Positions 42,656-52,519 of a DNA stretch of 64,000 bases are shown in pieces. This DNA is from Deltaproteobacteria bacterium (GTDB lineage: Bacteria > Bdellovibrionota_B > Oligoflexia > Oligoflexales > Bog-1112): positions 98,605 to 162,604 of the forward strand of contig JACKAG010000004.1 in assembly GCA_020635195.1 (NCBI GenBank), written 5' to 3'. A program made the translations under genes and the position numbers. The stretch's first letter is position 1. Each line of letters starts with the position of its first letter. A model generated the notes under the pieces. That model had not been told where the DNA came from. It worked only from the letters and a program-made list of their open reading frames with translations, and made no database searches.

Positions 42656-43186
42656 TTAATTCTGATTGTTTATTAGTTTATTTATGATTTCCTGCATGAG
42701 TGTCTCAACAAAACAGGGCCAGTCAGGGTTTGCATCTAAAGGTTTTAACCACTCGGTTATTTCTTCCAGGTCTTTTTTATCAGGATTCATTGCCAGAATA
42801 TCATTCAGATCACGCTCTCTGTCACAGTATGCCCAACATTTAGTCATCAGAAGTTCTTTTTTACCAAGAGTTTTCAAGTGTAGATGTTTCCCCTTAAAAA
42901 TCTCTTGGGTTCTTTTTTGCCAGTTTTTAGGGAGATATCTCACGATATCAGCAGGACCAGTATTCAACCAATCTGCTGGCAGATTATTTTGTAGGGCAAA
43001 CTCCCTGGCGCATTCTGCGATTTGATGAGGAAGGCTATCCGGAACCATTACATCCACGTCTCGGGTCACTCTTGATGTTATTGATAATAAATTCAGAGCT
43101 GCACCGCCGACAATGATGCCCTCAAAATCCTGATGCTGCCTCCCCAGGAAATCATCAAAGGCCTGAATTATAGCAGTGATATTCAA
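42656..43186 (-). CDS. Nucleotidyltransferase, probable toxin of a two-gene toxin-antitoxin module
   Basis: A 176-residue protein of the minimal nucleotidyltransferase type (DUF6036-like, related to AbiEii/MNT toxins). The catalytic signature is I-I-V-G-G-A-A-L-N-L-L near residue 25 followed by T-R-D-V-D-V-M-V near 42 (G-G, then D-x-D). The later R-D-L-N-D-I-L-A segment is typical. It is intact, unlike the AbiE pair at 21.6-23 kb. An inverted repeat lies 30 bases before the ATG. Target unknown: related enzymes add nucleotides to tRNA or to the partner protein. Confidence 0.8.
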   Translation of the reverse strand: MNITAIIQAFDDFLGRQHQDFEGIIVGGAALNLLSITSRVTRDVDVMVPDSLPHQIAECAREFALQNNLPADWLNTGPADIVRYLPKNWQKRTQEIFKGKHLHLKTLGKKELLMTKCWAYCDRERDLNDILAMNPDKKDLEEITEWLKPLDANPDWPCFVETLMQEIINKLINNQN

Positions 43187-43216
43187 TTTCGTCTCCTATG
43201 TTACTCCAATTTTATG

Positions 43217-43247
43217 CCAATACTATTGTAACAAACAATAGTATTGG
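43217..43247. promoter_or_regulatory. 13-bp perfect inverted repeat, probable operator of the nucleotidyltransferase module
   Basis: CCAATACTATTGT (43217-43229) and its exact reverse complement (43235-43247) with a 5-base spacer, 30 bases upstream of the nucleotidyltransferase ATG. The arm core TATTGTAACA, running into the spacer, also occurs in the AbiE operator at 21542. Confidence 0.75.
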
Positions 43248-43582
43248 AAGAGGCAATAATTAAAATTTAATAATATTAAGTGATTGTATTTTTACTATTG
43301 GAAATAGGTTCTGGGTAGTGATTCCTTGCTGGTTTCTGAAGTTCCTGGTTTCAAAAGCCTTTGAATATCAAAATCTTAGGAGAGTTGGCTGAGAATTAAC
43401 CGTTGTTCAACAACCTTATGTCAGCCATCTTGTCAGATATATGGTCTTTTTTTATGCGCAGAAAAGCTTCGTGTATGCGTTTAATATTAAAGTATAGATG
43501 TTGGCGGAGAGTTGCCGGATTCCGGAGGTGATTTTCTGCCTGCCAGGTTAAGTGGTCCTGCGCCTTTTAATAAGTGTATTCT
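43248..43582. other. Intergenic region, no gene seen
   Basis: AT-rich near the nucleotidyltransferase operator (runs of AATAATATT), then of average composition. A short palindrome GTTGTTCAACAAC lies near 43402. I see no supported gene or RNA. Confidence 0.5.
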
Positions 43583-43621
43583 GAGGAGCCGATCAGGAAT
43601 ACCTTGCCTGATCTACTCCTC
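43583..43621 (-). terminator. Strong hairpin at the stop codon of the protease gene
   Basis: GAGGAG..GATCAGG (43583-43597) pairs with CCTGATC..CTCCTC (43607-43621): a 13-bp stem with a 2-base bulge on each side and a 9-base loop, abutting the protease stop. No strong T-run follows, so it may also act as an mRNA-stabilising 3' hairpin. Confidence 0.6.
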
Positions 43622-46600
43622 TCAGTAGTGAATGGCAACCCAGGCGGCAACAGATCCGTCTTCATCATAGAGGCTCAGCCGGGCTTTTTGTCCCGATCTG
43701 ATGTGTTCATCCTGAAATTTCAGAGAAATTAAAGACGGGCTGTCCATCTGAGCCGGGGCCGACTCAGATGGTGAGATTGCCCACGGGGTTTCCAACGGAA
43801 GGCTCCAGTCAAGGAAGACTGTCTGTCCTTTATGCTCTTGCCAGTGAACGATATTTGGGTAGGCCATCAGGCGCAGCTGATCGTGGGCTCTGCTCAGCAT
43901 GATTTCATCAGGAGGACTATCAGGCTCCCGGAGGTCGACCCATCCGCGATAGAGGGTGTCACGCTCTCCCGGATCGATCATAGCCAGAGACATATGCAGC
44001 ATCGGATGGAGCAGACGATCGGTCAGGCTCTGGTGGAGACTTATATTAATTTTCTTGCTGGAAAAGGGAAGTTGCAGATCTCCGTAGTAACCCGGTCTTT
44101 CTTCTGTATTGTTTCGTTCCATTCTGCTTTGTCCGCGGATTTCTTCGACCTCCAGCCTCCAGTAAGATCCTGTCAGAGACCTTGTGTTCTCGGCGACCAG
44201 ATGCAGCCTCCCGCTCTCTTCATCAACATCTGCGGATCTGATCTTCAGTGACGGAAGGCTCCAGTGCCCGCTTAGTTTTACCGGAGCCACGATAGCAGGC
44301 CTCGCGTAATTTCTGGAAATCAGTAGTTCGTAGTCTTCTGCGGGTAGTGGTCTGCTGTGAAAATGGACTGGAGTCAGAGCGCCGCTGAGAGGAAGGCGTT
44401 TCTGGAAAACCACATGCCCGTGTTTTGCCCGTACAGCAAAGTTGATCCGGGCTCCATGGAAACCCTCTGGGGCTTCAATCATACCCTGAAACTGAATCCG
44501 GGAGGCTTCATCCAGTCGGATGTTTTCCCGCCAGACAGAAAAACCCTCCATTGTCCGGGAGAGGCTGGCCAGTAATGGCTTTTGTTTATTCTGAGGAAGT
44601 TGCAGGACAACAGGAATTCTCAGTAAAACGCTTCCGTCATCTGGGCGGATAATCCGGATGACATCTGTCAGAAGATCTGTTCGTTTTTCTGCCAGATCAG
44701 GGCGAAAGCGTATGTGAAAGTGTGCTCCGGATGCCTGAAGGCTGATGAGTCTGGGGGTTTCCATGAAGTGATCATCATGTTCCACCATTAAAGTCTGATA
44801 AAACTCATAGGGGTCGATCAGATCCTGGCTCTCCTGGTCGAGAACAATCCGGACATCAGCACTGTCAGGGAAATCAAAAAGATGAATTCCCTCTCTCTCA
44901 CTTCCGGCTGTTTCAGCAGATGGTGTGATGACAGCCCTCAGTCCAGGAATGAATGAGCTTTTTCCGGACGGATCTTGTCTGGCTGTTTTTTGTTCTCTGA
45001 TGAGTTTCTGGTACAAAGGATAAGCCTGATCGACCTGAATCAGGCCGGCTCCCTGCCTGACGGCCATGACAGAGGGGACAGGATTTGCACTGTTCTGTAC
45101 AGCCATTTTCAGGAGGCGTGTATCCGGTTTTTCTCCCTCCGGAAGTGCAGAGATCATGGCAACCAGCGCACCGGTCAGAGCTGGTGTTGCAGAACTTGTC
45201 CCGCTGAATCCATAATACGGATCTTTCTGAGCACTTCGTTCTCCTCTGACCATGGAGATGATAGGGCTGACGACATCGGGTATCAGTCGTCCTCCACGTG
45301 TCGGACCAAAGCTGGAGTAGTCAACGATGCTGTCGTCTGTTGTTCCGTTCCATCCGTAAACGTGAACGGCCTGATCTTTTGACAGATAAGCTCCGACTCC
45401 AAAACCATGATGGGGGATGTAGTCGTCAGCGGCTCCCGATGCGATTCCGGGGCCGTCATTTCCGGCAGCGATGGCAATGATGATGCCGTTTGCAGCAATT
45501 TCACGGTCAAGAAATTCCGAAAACCACTGTGCAGATTTCAGATCAGATGTGGAAAATCCCCAGCTCAGACTGATGGCATCAGCACCCTGTTCTCTGGCAT
45601 GGATGAACATCCGGATCAGTTCCGCCATGGTATAGACATCCTGACCGGTTGCATCCAGCGTATAGGACAGGAAGTTTGCAGCGGGTGCCATACCCATCAG
45701 CGTTCCGTCGCCGTATTCATTCCCTCCGATGATGAGAGCGCAGGATGTTCCGTGTCCATGAGGCACTGCATGAAACTGAAGATTTTCATGGTCTGTGATG
45801 GTGACAGCAAGGCTGTGAGTTCCGGATAGTGCTCCTCTTAAAGACATATTGATATATTTGTAGCTTGAATTGTAGTCTGTAAGCTCTTGGTTCTCTCTTG
45901 AGTTAATGATCTTGTTTCCATCTGTATCAATCCAGACAGCCGGAACGTTGTCAGCATTGATGCCTGTGATAAACCAGAACTGATCATCGGATTGCTCGTT
46001 TCCATTGAGGTCGATTGCTTCTCCCGCGTAGTAGTTTTTGGCAAGATCTTGTTCTGTGATAACGCCGTAGCCATCGATGCGGATGGGGCGGATTTTATCA
46101 GAAAAAGAAGGAAGGCCCGGGATCGCTGCCAGATCTTCGGGAATGGGCTTTACTTTCACTTTTCCAAAGCCTGAAAAATCATAAAATCCTTTGAGTCTGC
46201 TTTTCCCGTCTGCAATCTCACTGAGCCCAGGGACGCCAAAATCGATGCCGGTATCAAAAACTGCAACGAGCTTTCCCCGGCCATCAGCATGGGGATACGT
46301 TTGTTGCAGTTTGCTGACTCCTGTGATGGATCTGACTGTCAGAAGTTCTGAGGCTTCATTGTTTTTTTCTGCGATATGCTCGGGCTCTGCTGTTACGGAT
46401 GGCCCTGGATGAATGCGAAATGTACTGTTAGAGGCAATCCTGGCAGATGGGACTGGCTGCATATTTCCTACTGCCGCTGCTGAGCCACGTAAGCGGATCA
46501 GGCGTCCATCCTGATCGAGAGTTTCTCTTTGTACTCCATTAACTGTCAGTGCAGCATCCAGCTGTGCGGACTCCTGATCGGGATAGAGTATGACCACATC

Positions 46601-46753
46601 CATTTCATCACCGGAGCTCTCTGAGCTGTCCTGAGATGTATCCGATAAAATCTGAGAGATGGTTTTTCTGGCAAGAGGAGATGGCTTTTGCTGGCAGCTC
46701 AGGCTTATTAAGCTCATAATCAGCATTAGCAGACAGACATTTCTGGTCGGCAT
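43622..46753 (-). CDS. Subtilisin-like serine protease, lipoprotein
   Basis: A 1043-residue lipoprotein (lipobox ending at C20, L-I-S-L-S-C). After an acidic serine-rich linker and a probable I9-like propeptide region, the peptidase S8 domain shows all three catalytic residues. These are aspartate in V-F-D-T-G-I-D (D167), histidine in H-G-H-G-T-S-C near 330 and serine in G-F-S-G-T-S-S-A-T-P-A near 518. The oxyanion asparagine is in A-A-G-N-D near 430. An insertion of about 100 residues with acidic D-x-D-G-N elements sits between Asp and His and may bind calcium. The last 400 residues are beta-rich and unassigned. It is likely membrane-anchored, facing the periplasm or the surface. Monocistronic. 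Confidence 0.92.
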   Translation of the reverse strand: MPTRNVCLLMLIMSLISLSCQQKPSPLARKTISQILSDTSQDSSESSGDEMDVVILYPDQESAQLDAALTVNGVQRETLDQDGRLIRLRGSAAAVGNMQPVPSARIASNSTFRIHPGPSVTAEPEHIAEKNNEASELLTVRSITGVSKLQQTYPHADGRGKLVAVFDTGIDFGVPGLSEIADGKSRLKGFYDFSGFGKVKVKPIPEDLAAIPGLPSFSDKIRPIRIDGYGVITEQDLAKNYYAGEAIDLNGNEQSDDQFWFITGINADNVPAVWIDTDGNKIINSRENQELTDYNSSYKYINMSLRGALSGTHSLAVTITDHENLQFHAVPHGHGTSCALIIGGNEYGDGTLMGMAPAANFLSYTLDATGQDVYTMAELIRMFIHAREQGADAISLSWGFSTSDLKSAQWFSEFLDREIAANGIIIAIAAGNDGPGIASGAADDYIPHHGFGVGAYLSKDQAVHVYGWNGTTDDSIVDYSSFGPTRGGRLIPDVVSPIISMVRGERSAQKDPYYGFSGTSSATPALTGALVAMISALPEGEKPDTRLLKMAVQNSANPVPSVMAVRQGAGLIQVDQAYPLYQKLIREQKTARQDPSGKSSFIPGLRAVITPSAETAGSEREGIHLFDFPDSADVRIVLDQESQDLIDPYEFYQTLMVEHDDHFMETPRLISLQASGAHFHIRFRPDLAEKRTDLLTDVIRIIRPDDGSVLLRIPVVLQLPQNKQKPLLASLSRTMEGFSVWRENIRLDEASRIQFQGMIEAPEGFHGARINFAVRAKHGHVVFQKRLPLSGALTPVHFHSRPLPAEDYELLISRNYARPAIVAPVKLSGHWSLPSLKIRSADVDEESGRLHLVAENTRSLTGSYWRLEVEEIRGQSRMERNNTEERPGYYGDLQLPFSSKKINISLHQSLTDRLLHPMLHMSLAMIDPGERDTLYRGWVDLREPDSPPDEIMLSRAHDQLRLMAYPNIVHWQEHKGQTVFLDWSLPLETPWAISPSESAPAQMDSPSLISLKFQDEHIRSGQKARLSLYDEDGSVAAWVAIHY

Positions 46754-46939
46754 GGCTGGAACCTCCCGATCATTCTTGTGAATTTTTATGAAATCTTTAA
46801 TGGGATGATGCTATCAGCTTTTTCGAGGATGGTCTATCGTGCAGTTGTTTTATGTTTGAGGAAGATGTCTGTGAACCCTGTGGGCTTTGATTAAAGAGGA
46901 TGAGACAAGTTTTCTTATAGCAAAAAATAACAGGATTGT

Positions 46940-47692
46940 TCAGACCCATGATGGATCAGGAAAGTTCAGATCCTGAATCTGTGTTCTCAAAAATGCATAA
47001 GTTCCAAGGCTTGTTCCTGAAAGAAAAAGACCTGGATCTGTGTATTCAGGAGTCAGCTGTAATACAGAGCCTTTTTGTCTGGCATAAACATGTTGAGCAT
47101 CAGGAACTGAAAAAGTCTTGTTGCCAAAACCCAGTTGTTTTGCCAGCCATGTTCCTCCACGTATTTTATTAAAAGCAGATGGGACAGGTCGCTTGCTGGT
47201 CACGGACGTTGCTATATGATGGAATCCATTATTGGTATAAAAATCAAGAAAAGCACGAGGATGTATATTGTAATATCCTCTTCCAATATGCCCTGTCAGG
47301 GCGCAGATATGAACAATTGCTCCACCTGTTCTTAAACATGAAGCCATATTCCGGAAAGCCGCTCCTGGAGAGAAACACCAGAACAAAACCCCTGTATCGA
47401 TGACGAGGTCAAACTGTTCTGTAAATTCTTCTGGCAATGGTTCGTTAAGATTTTTCTGATAATCTGCACGATCATCAAAGTCATTACTGAGGATGTCCTG
47501 ATAACCGAGAGCTTCTCCTAAATTTTTTGCAGAAATATCCTTGTTTTTACGGATTTTTTTTCCAAAATTCCGGGATAATTCTCCGGGAGATAGGAATATA
47601 TTAGGATAGCCAAAGAAGAGGAGCCTTTCTTTTCGCTTAACCTGCTGACTCGCTTTGATAATGACCGGTAGGTTGAAGGCTTCAATGCCCAT
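46940..47692 (-). CDS. SAM-dependent methyltransferase-like protein
   Basis: 250 residues with a partial class I methyltransferase pattern: L-L-F-F-G-Y near residue 25 in the place of motif I (the usual glycines are weak), F-D-L-V-I-D-T-G-V-L-F-W near 95, L-R-T-G-G-A-I-V-H-I near 122, and N-I-H-P-R-A-F-L-D-F near 145, a segment seen in glycan- and lipid-modifying methyltransferases. It starts 10 bases after the ABC exporter gene, so it probably modifies the exported compound. The weak motif I leaves some doubt about activity. Confidence 0.65.
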   Translation of the reverse strand: MGIEAFNLPVIIKASQQVKRKERLLFFGYPNIFLSPGELSRNFGKKIRKNKDISAKNLGEALGYQDILSNDFDDRADYQKNLNEPLPEEFTEQFDLVIDTGVLFWCFSPGAAFRNMASCLRTGGAIVHICALTGHIGRGYYNIHPRAFLDFYTNNGFHHIATSVTSKRPVPSAFNKIRGGTWLAKQLGFGNKTFSVPDAQHVYARQKGSVLQLTPEYTDPGLFLSGTSLGTYAFLRTQIQDLNFPDPSWV

Positions 47693-47702
47693 AGTTGCCC
47701 TC

Positions 47703-49412
47703 TTAGTTTCCGGATAGTTCTATTTTCCGGCAGGGTATGGAAACATCCTGATGAGAGACAAAAATGATGATTTTATCTTTCATGTTTTTCAGGTAGTCAG
47801 AAAGAAAATTGACTTTTTCTCCTGACAGGTGATTGGTAAATTCATCCAGGACAATGACAGGAACATCAGAAACAAGTGTCCGGGTTAAGCAGATGAGCTG
47901 TCTTTCTCCTCCGGACAGATTTTTGCCTTCGTGCATCACTCGGCTATCCAGTCCTTCCGGAAACTGGTTTTTGATATCAAAACCGATGCGTTTTGCTGTT
48001 TCCAGGATCTTGTGATCGTCAATATTCCTGTAAAAAACAATGTTGTCCCGAATGGTTCCGGAGAACACAAAGGCGTCCTGGGCATGGTAGACGACAAGAT
48101 CGGACAGGTTAGATATGCTGGAAATATCAAGTGAGCCCAGGCGTATGACGCCAGAGCTCACTTTTGCCAGACCAAGCAGGGAGCGTAACAGACTGGACTT
48201 GCCTGCTCCATTTGCGCCGGTGATCTGTACGACTTCTCCAGGTCTGATTGTACAGCTCACTCCGGATAAGAGTGATTTTTGTCCATGTGCAATTGCGACA
48301 TTTTCAAAACAAATATTTCGTTGAGGATCTGCACTGACAGTTGTTTTCTGTTCAGGCTGTCTGTGTTCTGTCATGATATCCTGTTTCAGATTGATGTCAC
48401 TGGCAGACTGTCTGACTTCCATAAGCGAATTAAATCGTGTGTTAAAGTCTCCAAGAGCCGTAAGAAATTTGACACTGAGGAGTCCATAGGCAATAAAAAT
48501 TTCGATATCGCTTTGTGAAAGGAAGCCAAAACCAAGAAGGGTTACGACGAAGATGACGGTAATGACTTCCGGGAGTACAAAAACAGCCTGACGGGTGATT
48601 CCATACCTGACGCCAACCCGGACAAAATTATCATTTAATTTTGAGATGGAGTCGAGCCATATATTCTGCTTCGAATAGGTATAAATTGTGTCCAGACCAT
48701 CGATATAAGAGTTAGCTTCCGCCTGGAGCTGATTCATGGAAGAAAAATAGATCCTTGATGCCTTCCGGACCGCATTCAGGAATGGAAAAAGTCCAAGAAG
48801 AATGACAACAACAAGGGCTGCAAGGCCAAAAAACAACGCCCAGGAAACCCATAGTACGATCGTCAGGTAGCCAAGTACAACATACAGCTTTAATGAGGTT
48901 TCAATCAGAGCCCAGTTGTATGAGGTAAAGGGAATAAGCTGATTGATACGGTAGAGAATCGTGGAACGCTCCTGATCAGGACGGCGACAGGTATCAATGT
49001 TTCTGATGATGCGTGTACGGTGAAAAGCCGCATATTTTTCTACAATGTAGTTTCCTATTCCCCCATAAATCAGAGAACAGACGACCCTGAGAAGAAAAAC
49101 GAGGGCAAATAGGGCCAGAAGAGACAGGCTCAGATTATTCCGGATCAGAGAGGGAAGAAAGTCCGGATGCAGCCATCCGGAAAGGTATTTTTCATAAAAA
49201 TAAGTCTCACCACGCAGGAAAGTGACGATAATAGGCAGGAAGCTTGCAACCCCAAAAGCAGAGAGGAGTCCGGCTGTCAGGCCGATCAGCTGAAGGACTA
49301 TGAACCTGAAAGATCCTGCAAAGGATGCCAGGCTTTTCAGATCTGCGGCAATACCAAAGAGTGTTGCCAGGAGTCGGTTATTCAGAATACGGGAACCAGA
49401 AAACATCAGCAC
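47703..49412 (-). CDS. ABC exporter, fused permease and ATPase
   Basis: 569 residues: a six-helix transmembrane domain (about 30-320) followed by an ATPase. Walker A is G-A-N-G-A-G-K-S-S near 395, the signature is L-S-G-G-E-R-Q near 495 and Walker B is V-I-V-L-D-E near 520. The D-loop area reads F-T-N-H-L-S where S-A-L-D is usual, so dimer contacts may differ. It works as a homodimer if typical. The substrate is unknown; the methyltransferase just downstream suggests a lipid, glycan or peptide product. Start GTG at 49412, with an ATG two codons later. Confidence 0.88.
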   Translation of the reverse strand: MLMFSGSRILNNRLLATLFGIAADLKSLASFAGSFRFIVLQLIGLTAGLLSAFGVASFLPIIVTFLRGETYFYEKYLSGWLHPDFLPSLIRNNLSLSLLALFALVFLLRVVCSLIYGGIGNYIVEKYAAFHRTRIIRNIDTCRRPDQERSTILYRINQLIPFTSYNWALIETSLKLYVVLGYLTIVLWVSWALFFGLAALVVVILLGLFPFLNAVRKASRIYFSSMNQLQAEANSYIDGLDTIYTYSKQNIWLDSISKLNDNFVRVGVRYGITRQAVFVLPEVITVIFVVTLLGFGFLSQSDIEIFIAYGLLSVKFLTALGDFNTRFNSLMEVRQSASDINLKQDIMTEHRQPEQKTTVSADPQRNICFENVAIAHGQKSLLSGVSCTIRPGEVVQITGANGAGKSSLLRSLLGLAKVSSGVIRLGSLDISSISNLSDLVVYHAQDAFVFSGTIRDNIVFYRNIDDHKILETAKRIGFDIKNQFPEGLDSRVMHEGKNLSGGERQLICLTRTLVSDVPVIVLDEFTNHLSGEKVNFLSDYLKNMKDKIIIFVSHQDVSIPCRKIELSGN

Positions 49413-49801
49413 GTTGCATCCCTTTCCGGCAACTGGATGACCCAGCCATATTCTGGCATCTGCTTTCTGGTATGAATCGCACCAGGCTTCATACCTGCGA
49501 TCAATCCGGATCTTCTTCCAGCTGTCACCGGATGTTTTCTGACTGGTCTCCTGCCTTCAGAGCTACAGTAGCATAGCTGTCGGAGTGATGGGAAAAAAAA
49601 TGCTTCGCCGTACATAATAAGTCTTTTATGTCATCTTGTTAGTAAAAAATATCAGGCAGGATCGGGAATTTGTGCAGCTCTCTGGACAGAGATCAGCTTT
49701 GTGGATCTGTTTGCACAGCTGTCTAAAGTCTCAGGTGTTTTTGTCCGAATATTCCTTCGTCTGAGTCTGCATTGTGTCTTTTCAGTATAGGTGAGAATGC
49801 C
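49413..49801. other. Divergent intergenic region, no gene seen
   Basis: The gap between the divergent ABC exporter and cyclase genes contains a few short imperfect repeats (TTCATACCTGCGATC region) but no supported gene, RNA or terminator. Promoters for both flanking genes must lie here; I could not pick one with confidence. Confidence 0.4.
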
Positions 49802-52510
49802 GTGTCTGTTTCAGGGGGCATCCTTTTCAGATTGATGATGGTCGTGCTTATCGCGCTGCCTGCTGCTCTGTTTCAGACAGTTTTTCCCGTTATAGAGGAA
49901 GATTTCTGGGAAGATCTGAATGATCATTTTTATCATTTTTTTCTGAAGAACCAACGTCCCGATGCAGCAGGAGAAGATCATTCGGGAAGCGAGCATCCAG
50001 CCAGACTTCCTGCAAGAGTTGCGATTGTCCTTGCTGGTCAGAAAAGCCGGGAGATTCTTGGAGATCCGATTCCACGTCGTCATTATATAGAATTGTTAGG
50101 TGCTCTGAAAGAAAGCTCTCATCCCTGGATCATGTCAGATCTGCGCTTCGGTGATTTGATTGCAGATGGAGAAAAAGAGCGCCCTGCTTACAGAAAAAAG
50201 CAGTGGCGACGCAGGTTGCAAGCTCTTCAGATGACGGATAAATTGTGGATAGACAGTCTGAGTAACTACCGAAGATTTATCAGCTCATCTGTGTTTCAGA
50301 CAAACGGGAGCAGTACACTTGCAGCAACACTGGTTGATGAGATCGGACAAAAAATGCTGCTCTCAGCTCTGCCTTCCCTGCCGCGCCTCAGCCAGATGCC
50401 TTTTGTGAGTCTGCAACTATCAGAACCATCCCGCTATTTGCTGGCTGCACCGGTGTTGGGCCTTGCTCAGAAAGCAGAAGAAGAAAAAGCGGATCCTGAG
50501 TGTATCAGACTGTTTTCTTCTGTATCCTCAGGCTCATGGCTGTTACCTACTGCGATGCTCTGGACCTTTGCTTATGCCAGTGAGTCCGGACTGATTCTTC
50601 CTGATGATGTGCGCTGGCCCTCTCGGGGGAAGCAACCTTTTATCCTGAGACGCAACCAGCAGATTGCGACACAGCACTGTCTTAGCAGTCCATCCGTTTC
50701 TGAAGTAGAGTATCTTCAGCTGCGTCATATCAGGACGTTTGAGCTGGTCGATTTGCTCAGAGATGGGCAGGGAAATCCGGCGCAGCGGCGCAGTGCTTTG
50801 AGAGAAAAATTTGGTGGAAAAGTTCTGATTCTGAGCTCGGACAGGGATACTGACCTGAGTTCTGCTGTGACCGGATCTTCCGGATCACTTCCCTTGCAGA
50901 CAAAAGCAAGATTTCTCGATGAGTTGTTAGCCCGCAGCAGTATTCTCCGGAATTCTCTTATATCTTATGAAGCTTTTTCTTATTTTCCATTAGTTTTTGC
51001 TATTATATTAATTTTTTCCAGTTTGTTTTTTTCTCTGGGGCAGCAGATTCTTTTTCAGCTTATGATTCTGACACTGACGATATGTATGGCTGTCTTTTAT
51101 CTGCTTTATCGAAATACACTGATGCCTCCTTTGCAGGGGATTTTATCCATTACGAGCACTCTTAGTGCTTACATTCTGGTTTTTATCTTTCTGAAATACT
51201 ATTCGGCCAGACGCCTGGCTGCTTTCCGCCATAAGCTCAGAGAACGACTGAGTTTATGTTCTGACATAGAGGATATGAAGCTGAGTACTCAGAGTGTCTG
51301 TGCCTCTGAATTTAGTATCTGTAAGGTCTTTTTTATTGGTTACGATGAAAAACTTTATGAGGCAGCCAGTAGCTGGGAGTCTGCACGTGATTTTTTTCAG
51401 AGCGCCATCGCTCAGGGTCAGAATCTGGAAAGTATTCTGAATCGAAGTATGGGCGAGTTTAGCGATAAAAAAGTTTTATTTCAGACTGTTATGACATCAA
51501 TGAAGAAAATTTCTCCGAAAAAATCAGGATTTCTTGGTGATAGTCTTCTTGCCGCTAAGATCGTTGTCAACCTCCATGAAATTCGTCTTGGAATTCTTGA
51601 TATTCAGCTGAGCTATGCGATTTATGAAGAAGACCTGGTGGCTCGGGTCGTTATGGCTGTCCGTGACGAGCTCGCTTTATGCTGGGCCCGGATTGAGAGA
51701 CAGGCTGCTGATACGATTCGTAATATGGTAAAAATATCCGGTGAAATTTCCACTGAGATGATGAGTCGCTTTTTGCCACCTGCTCTTATACAAAGATTCA
51801 ATCCGGATGTTTCCTCTGCTTTATATTTGCAAAAGCAGTTGCGTCCTTCTCCTGCTATGGTTGTTATGATTCAGGCTGATATTCGAGGATTTACGGATCA
51901 TCATAAGGAACATTCCGCAGAGGAAGTGGTTCGCCATCTTCAGGAATATTATCTGAATATTCTTGGGGAAGCACGGAAAGTTGCTCAGGTCAAGCTTTTA
52001 GGCGACAGCATTTTTATTTTTATCAGAGAAGACCTTAGTCTGAGAGCGGGTGTTTCTGCTACGGATCTGGCTCTGCTTCTGTCTGCTTCTCTGGTCAGGC
52101 AGGCGGACAGGCTGAGTGAACGACCGGAAGCCGTGCCTTTACACTTTGGTCTTGCGATTCATCGGGGTGAATCCATTGTCGGAAGTTTTAGCGGTGAAAG
52201 TGGTGTTGATTATACAGTTGTCGGAAAAAATGTGAACCTGGTCACAAGAGTTGAAGAGCTGAGTAAAGTTCCGTCTGTTTATGAACAGGTGGGAACCAAT
52301 GCCATTCTGATGACTGCCGAAGCAAGGCATGGACTTTTGTTCTTTTCCACAGCAGATTTTCATGAGCTAAATCTGGAATCCTCAGATCTGATGATCCGCT
52401 CCTTTCCTTCTATCCGTAAGTTATTTTTTGCCGATAAAAAACAGGCTTCAGAGATTGCTGCCAGAACAACTTTGGCCCGGGTTCTGAATCCGGATCTTCC
52501 ACTCGAGTAA
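49802..52510 (+). CDS. CHASE2-domain adenylate/guanylate cyclase
   Basis: About 902 residues. GTG at 49802 has AGGTGAG six bases upstream and is preferred to the TTG at 49772. The N-terminal helix is followed by a CHASE2-type extracytoplasmic sensor (A-R-V-A-I-V-L-A-G-Q then R-R-H-Y-I-E-L-L near 75). A cluster of three transmembrane helices lies at about 400-475, then a GAF-like linker. The class III cyclase domain (about 690-860) has metal aspartates in I-Q-A-D-I-R-G-F-T and L-L-G-D-S-I-F, and the V-D-Y-T-V-V-G-K-N-V-N-L-V-T-R segment with the transition-state N and R. It probably makes cAMP. Confidence 0.9.
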   Translation: MSVSGGILFRLMMVVLIALPAALFQTVFPVIEEDFWEDLNDHFYHFFLKNQRPDAAGEDHSGSEHPARLPARVAIVLAGQKSREILGDPIPRRHYIELLGALKESSHPWIMSDLRFGDLIADGEKERPAYRKKQWRRRLQALQMTDKLWIDSLSNYRRFISSSVFQTNGSSTLAATLVDEIGQKMLLSALPSLPRLSQMPFVSLQLSEPSRYLLAAPVLGLAQKAEEEKADPECIRLFSSVSSGSWLLPTAMLWTFAYASESGLILPDDVRWPSRGKQPFILRRNQQIATQHCLSSPSVSEVEYLQLRHIRTFELVDLLRDGQGNPAQRRSALREKFGGKVLILSSDRDTDLSSAVTGSSGSLPLQTKARFLDELLARSSILRNSLISYEAFSYFPLVFAIILIFSSLFFSLGQQILFQLMILTLTICMAVFYLLYRNTLMPPLQGILSITSTLSAYILVFIFLKYYSARRLAAFRHKLRERLSLCSDIEDMKLSTQSVCASEFSICKVFFIGYDEKLYEAASSWESARDFFQSAIAQGQNLESILNRSMGEFSDKKVLFQTVMTSMKKISPKKSGFLGDSLLAAKIVVNLHEIRLGILDIQLSYAIYEEDLVARVVMAVRDELALCWARIERQAADTIRNMVKISGEISTEMMSRFLPPALIQRFNPDVSSALYLQKQLRPSPAMVVMIQADIRGFTDHHKEHSAEEVVRHLQEYYLNILGEARKVAQVKLLGDSIFIFIREDLSLRAGVSATDLALLLSASLVRQADRLSERPEAVPLHFGLAIHRGESIVGSFSGESGVDYTVVGKNVNLVTRVEELSKVPSVYEQVGTNAILMTAEARHGLLFFSTADFHELNLESSDLMIRSFPSIRKLFFADKKQASEIAARTTLARVLNPDLPLE

Positions 52511-52519
52511 TTCTGAGTA

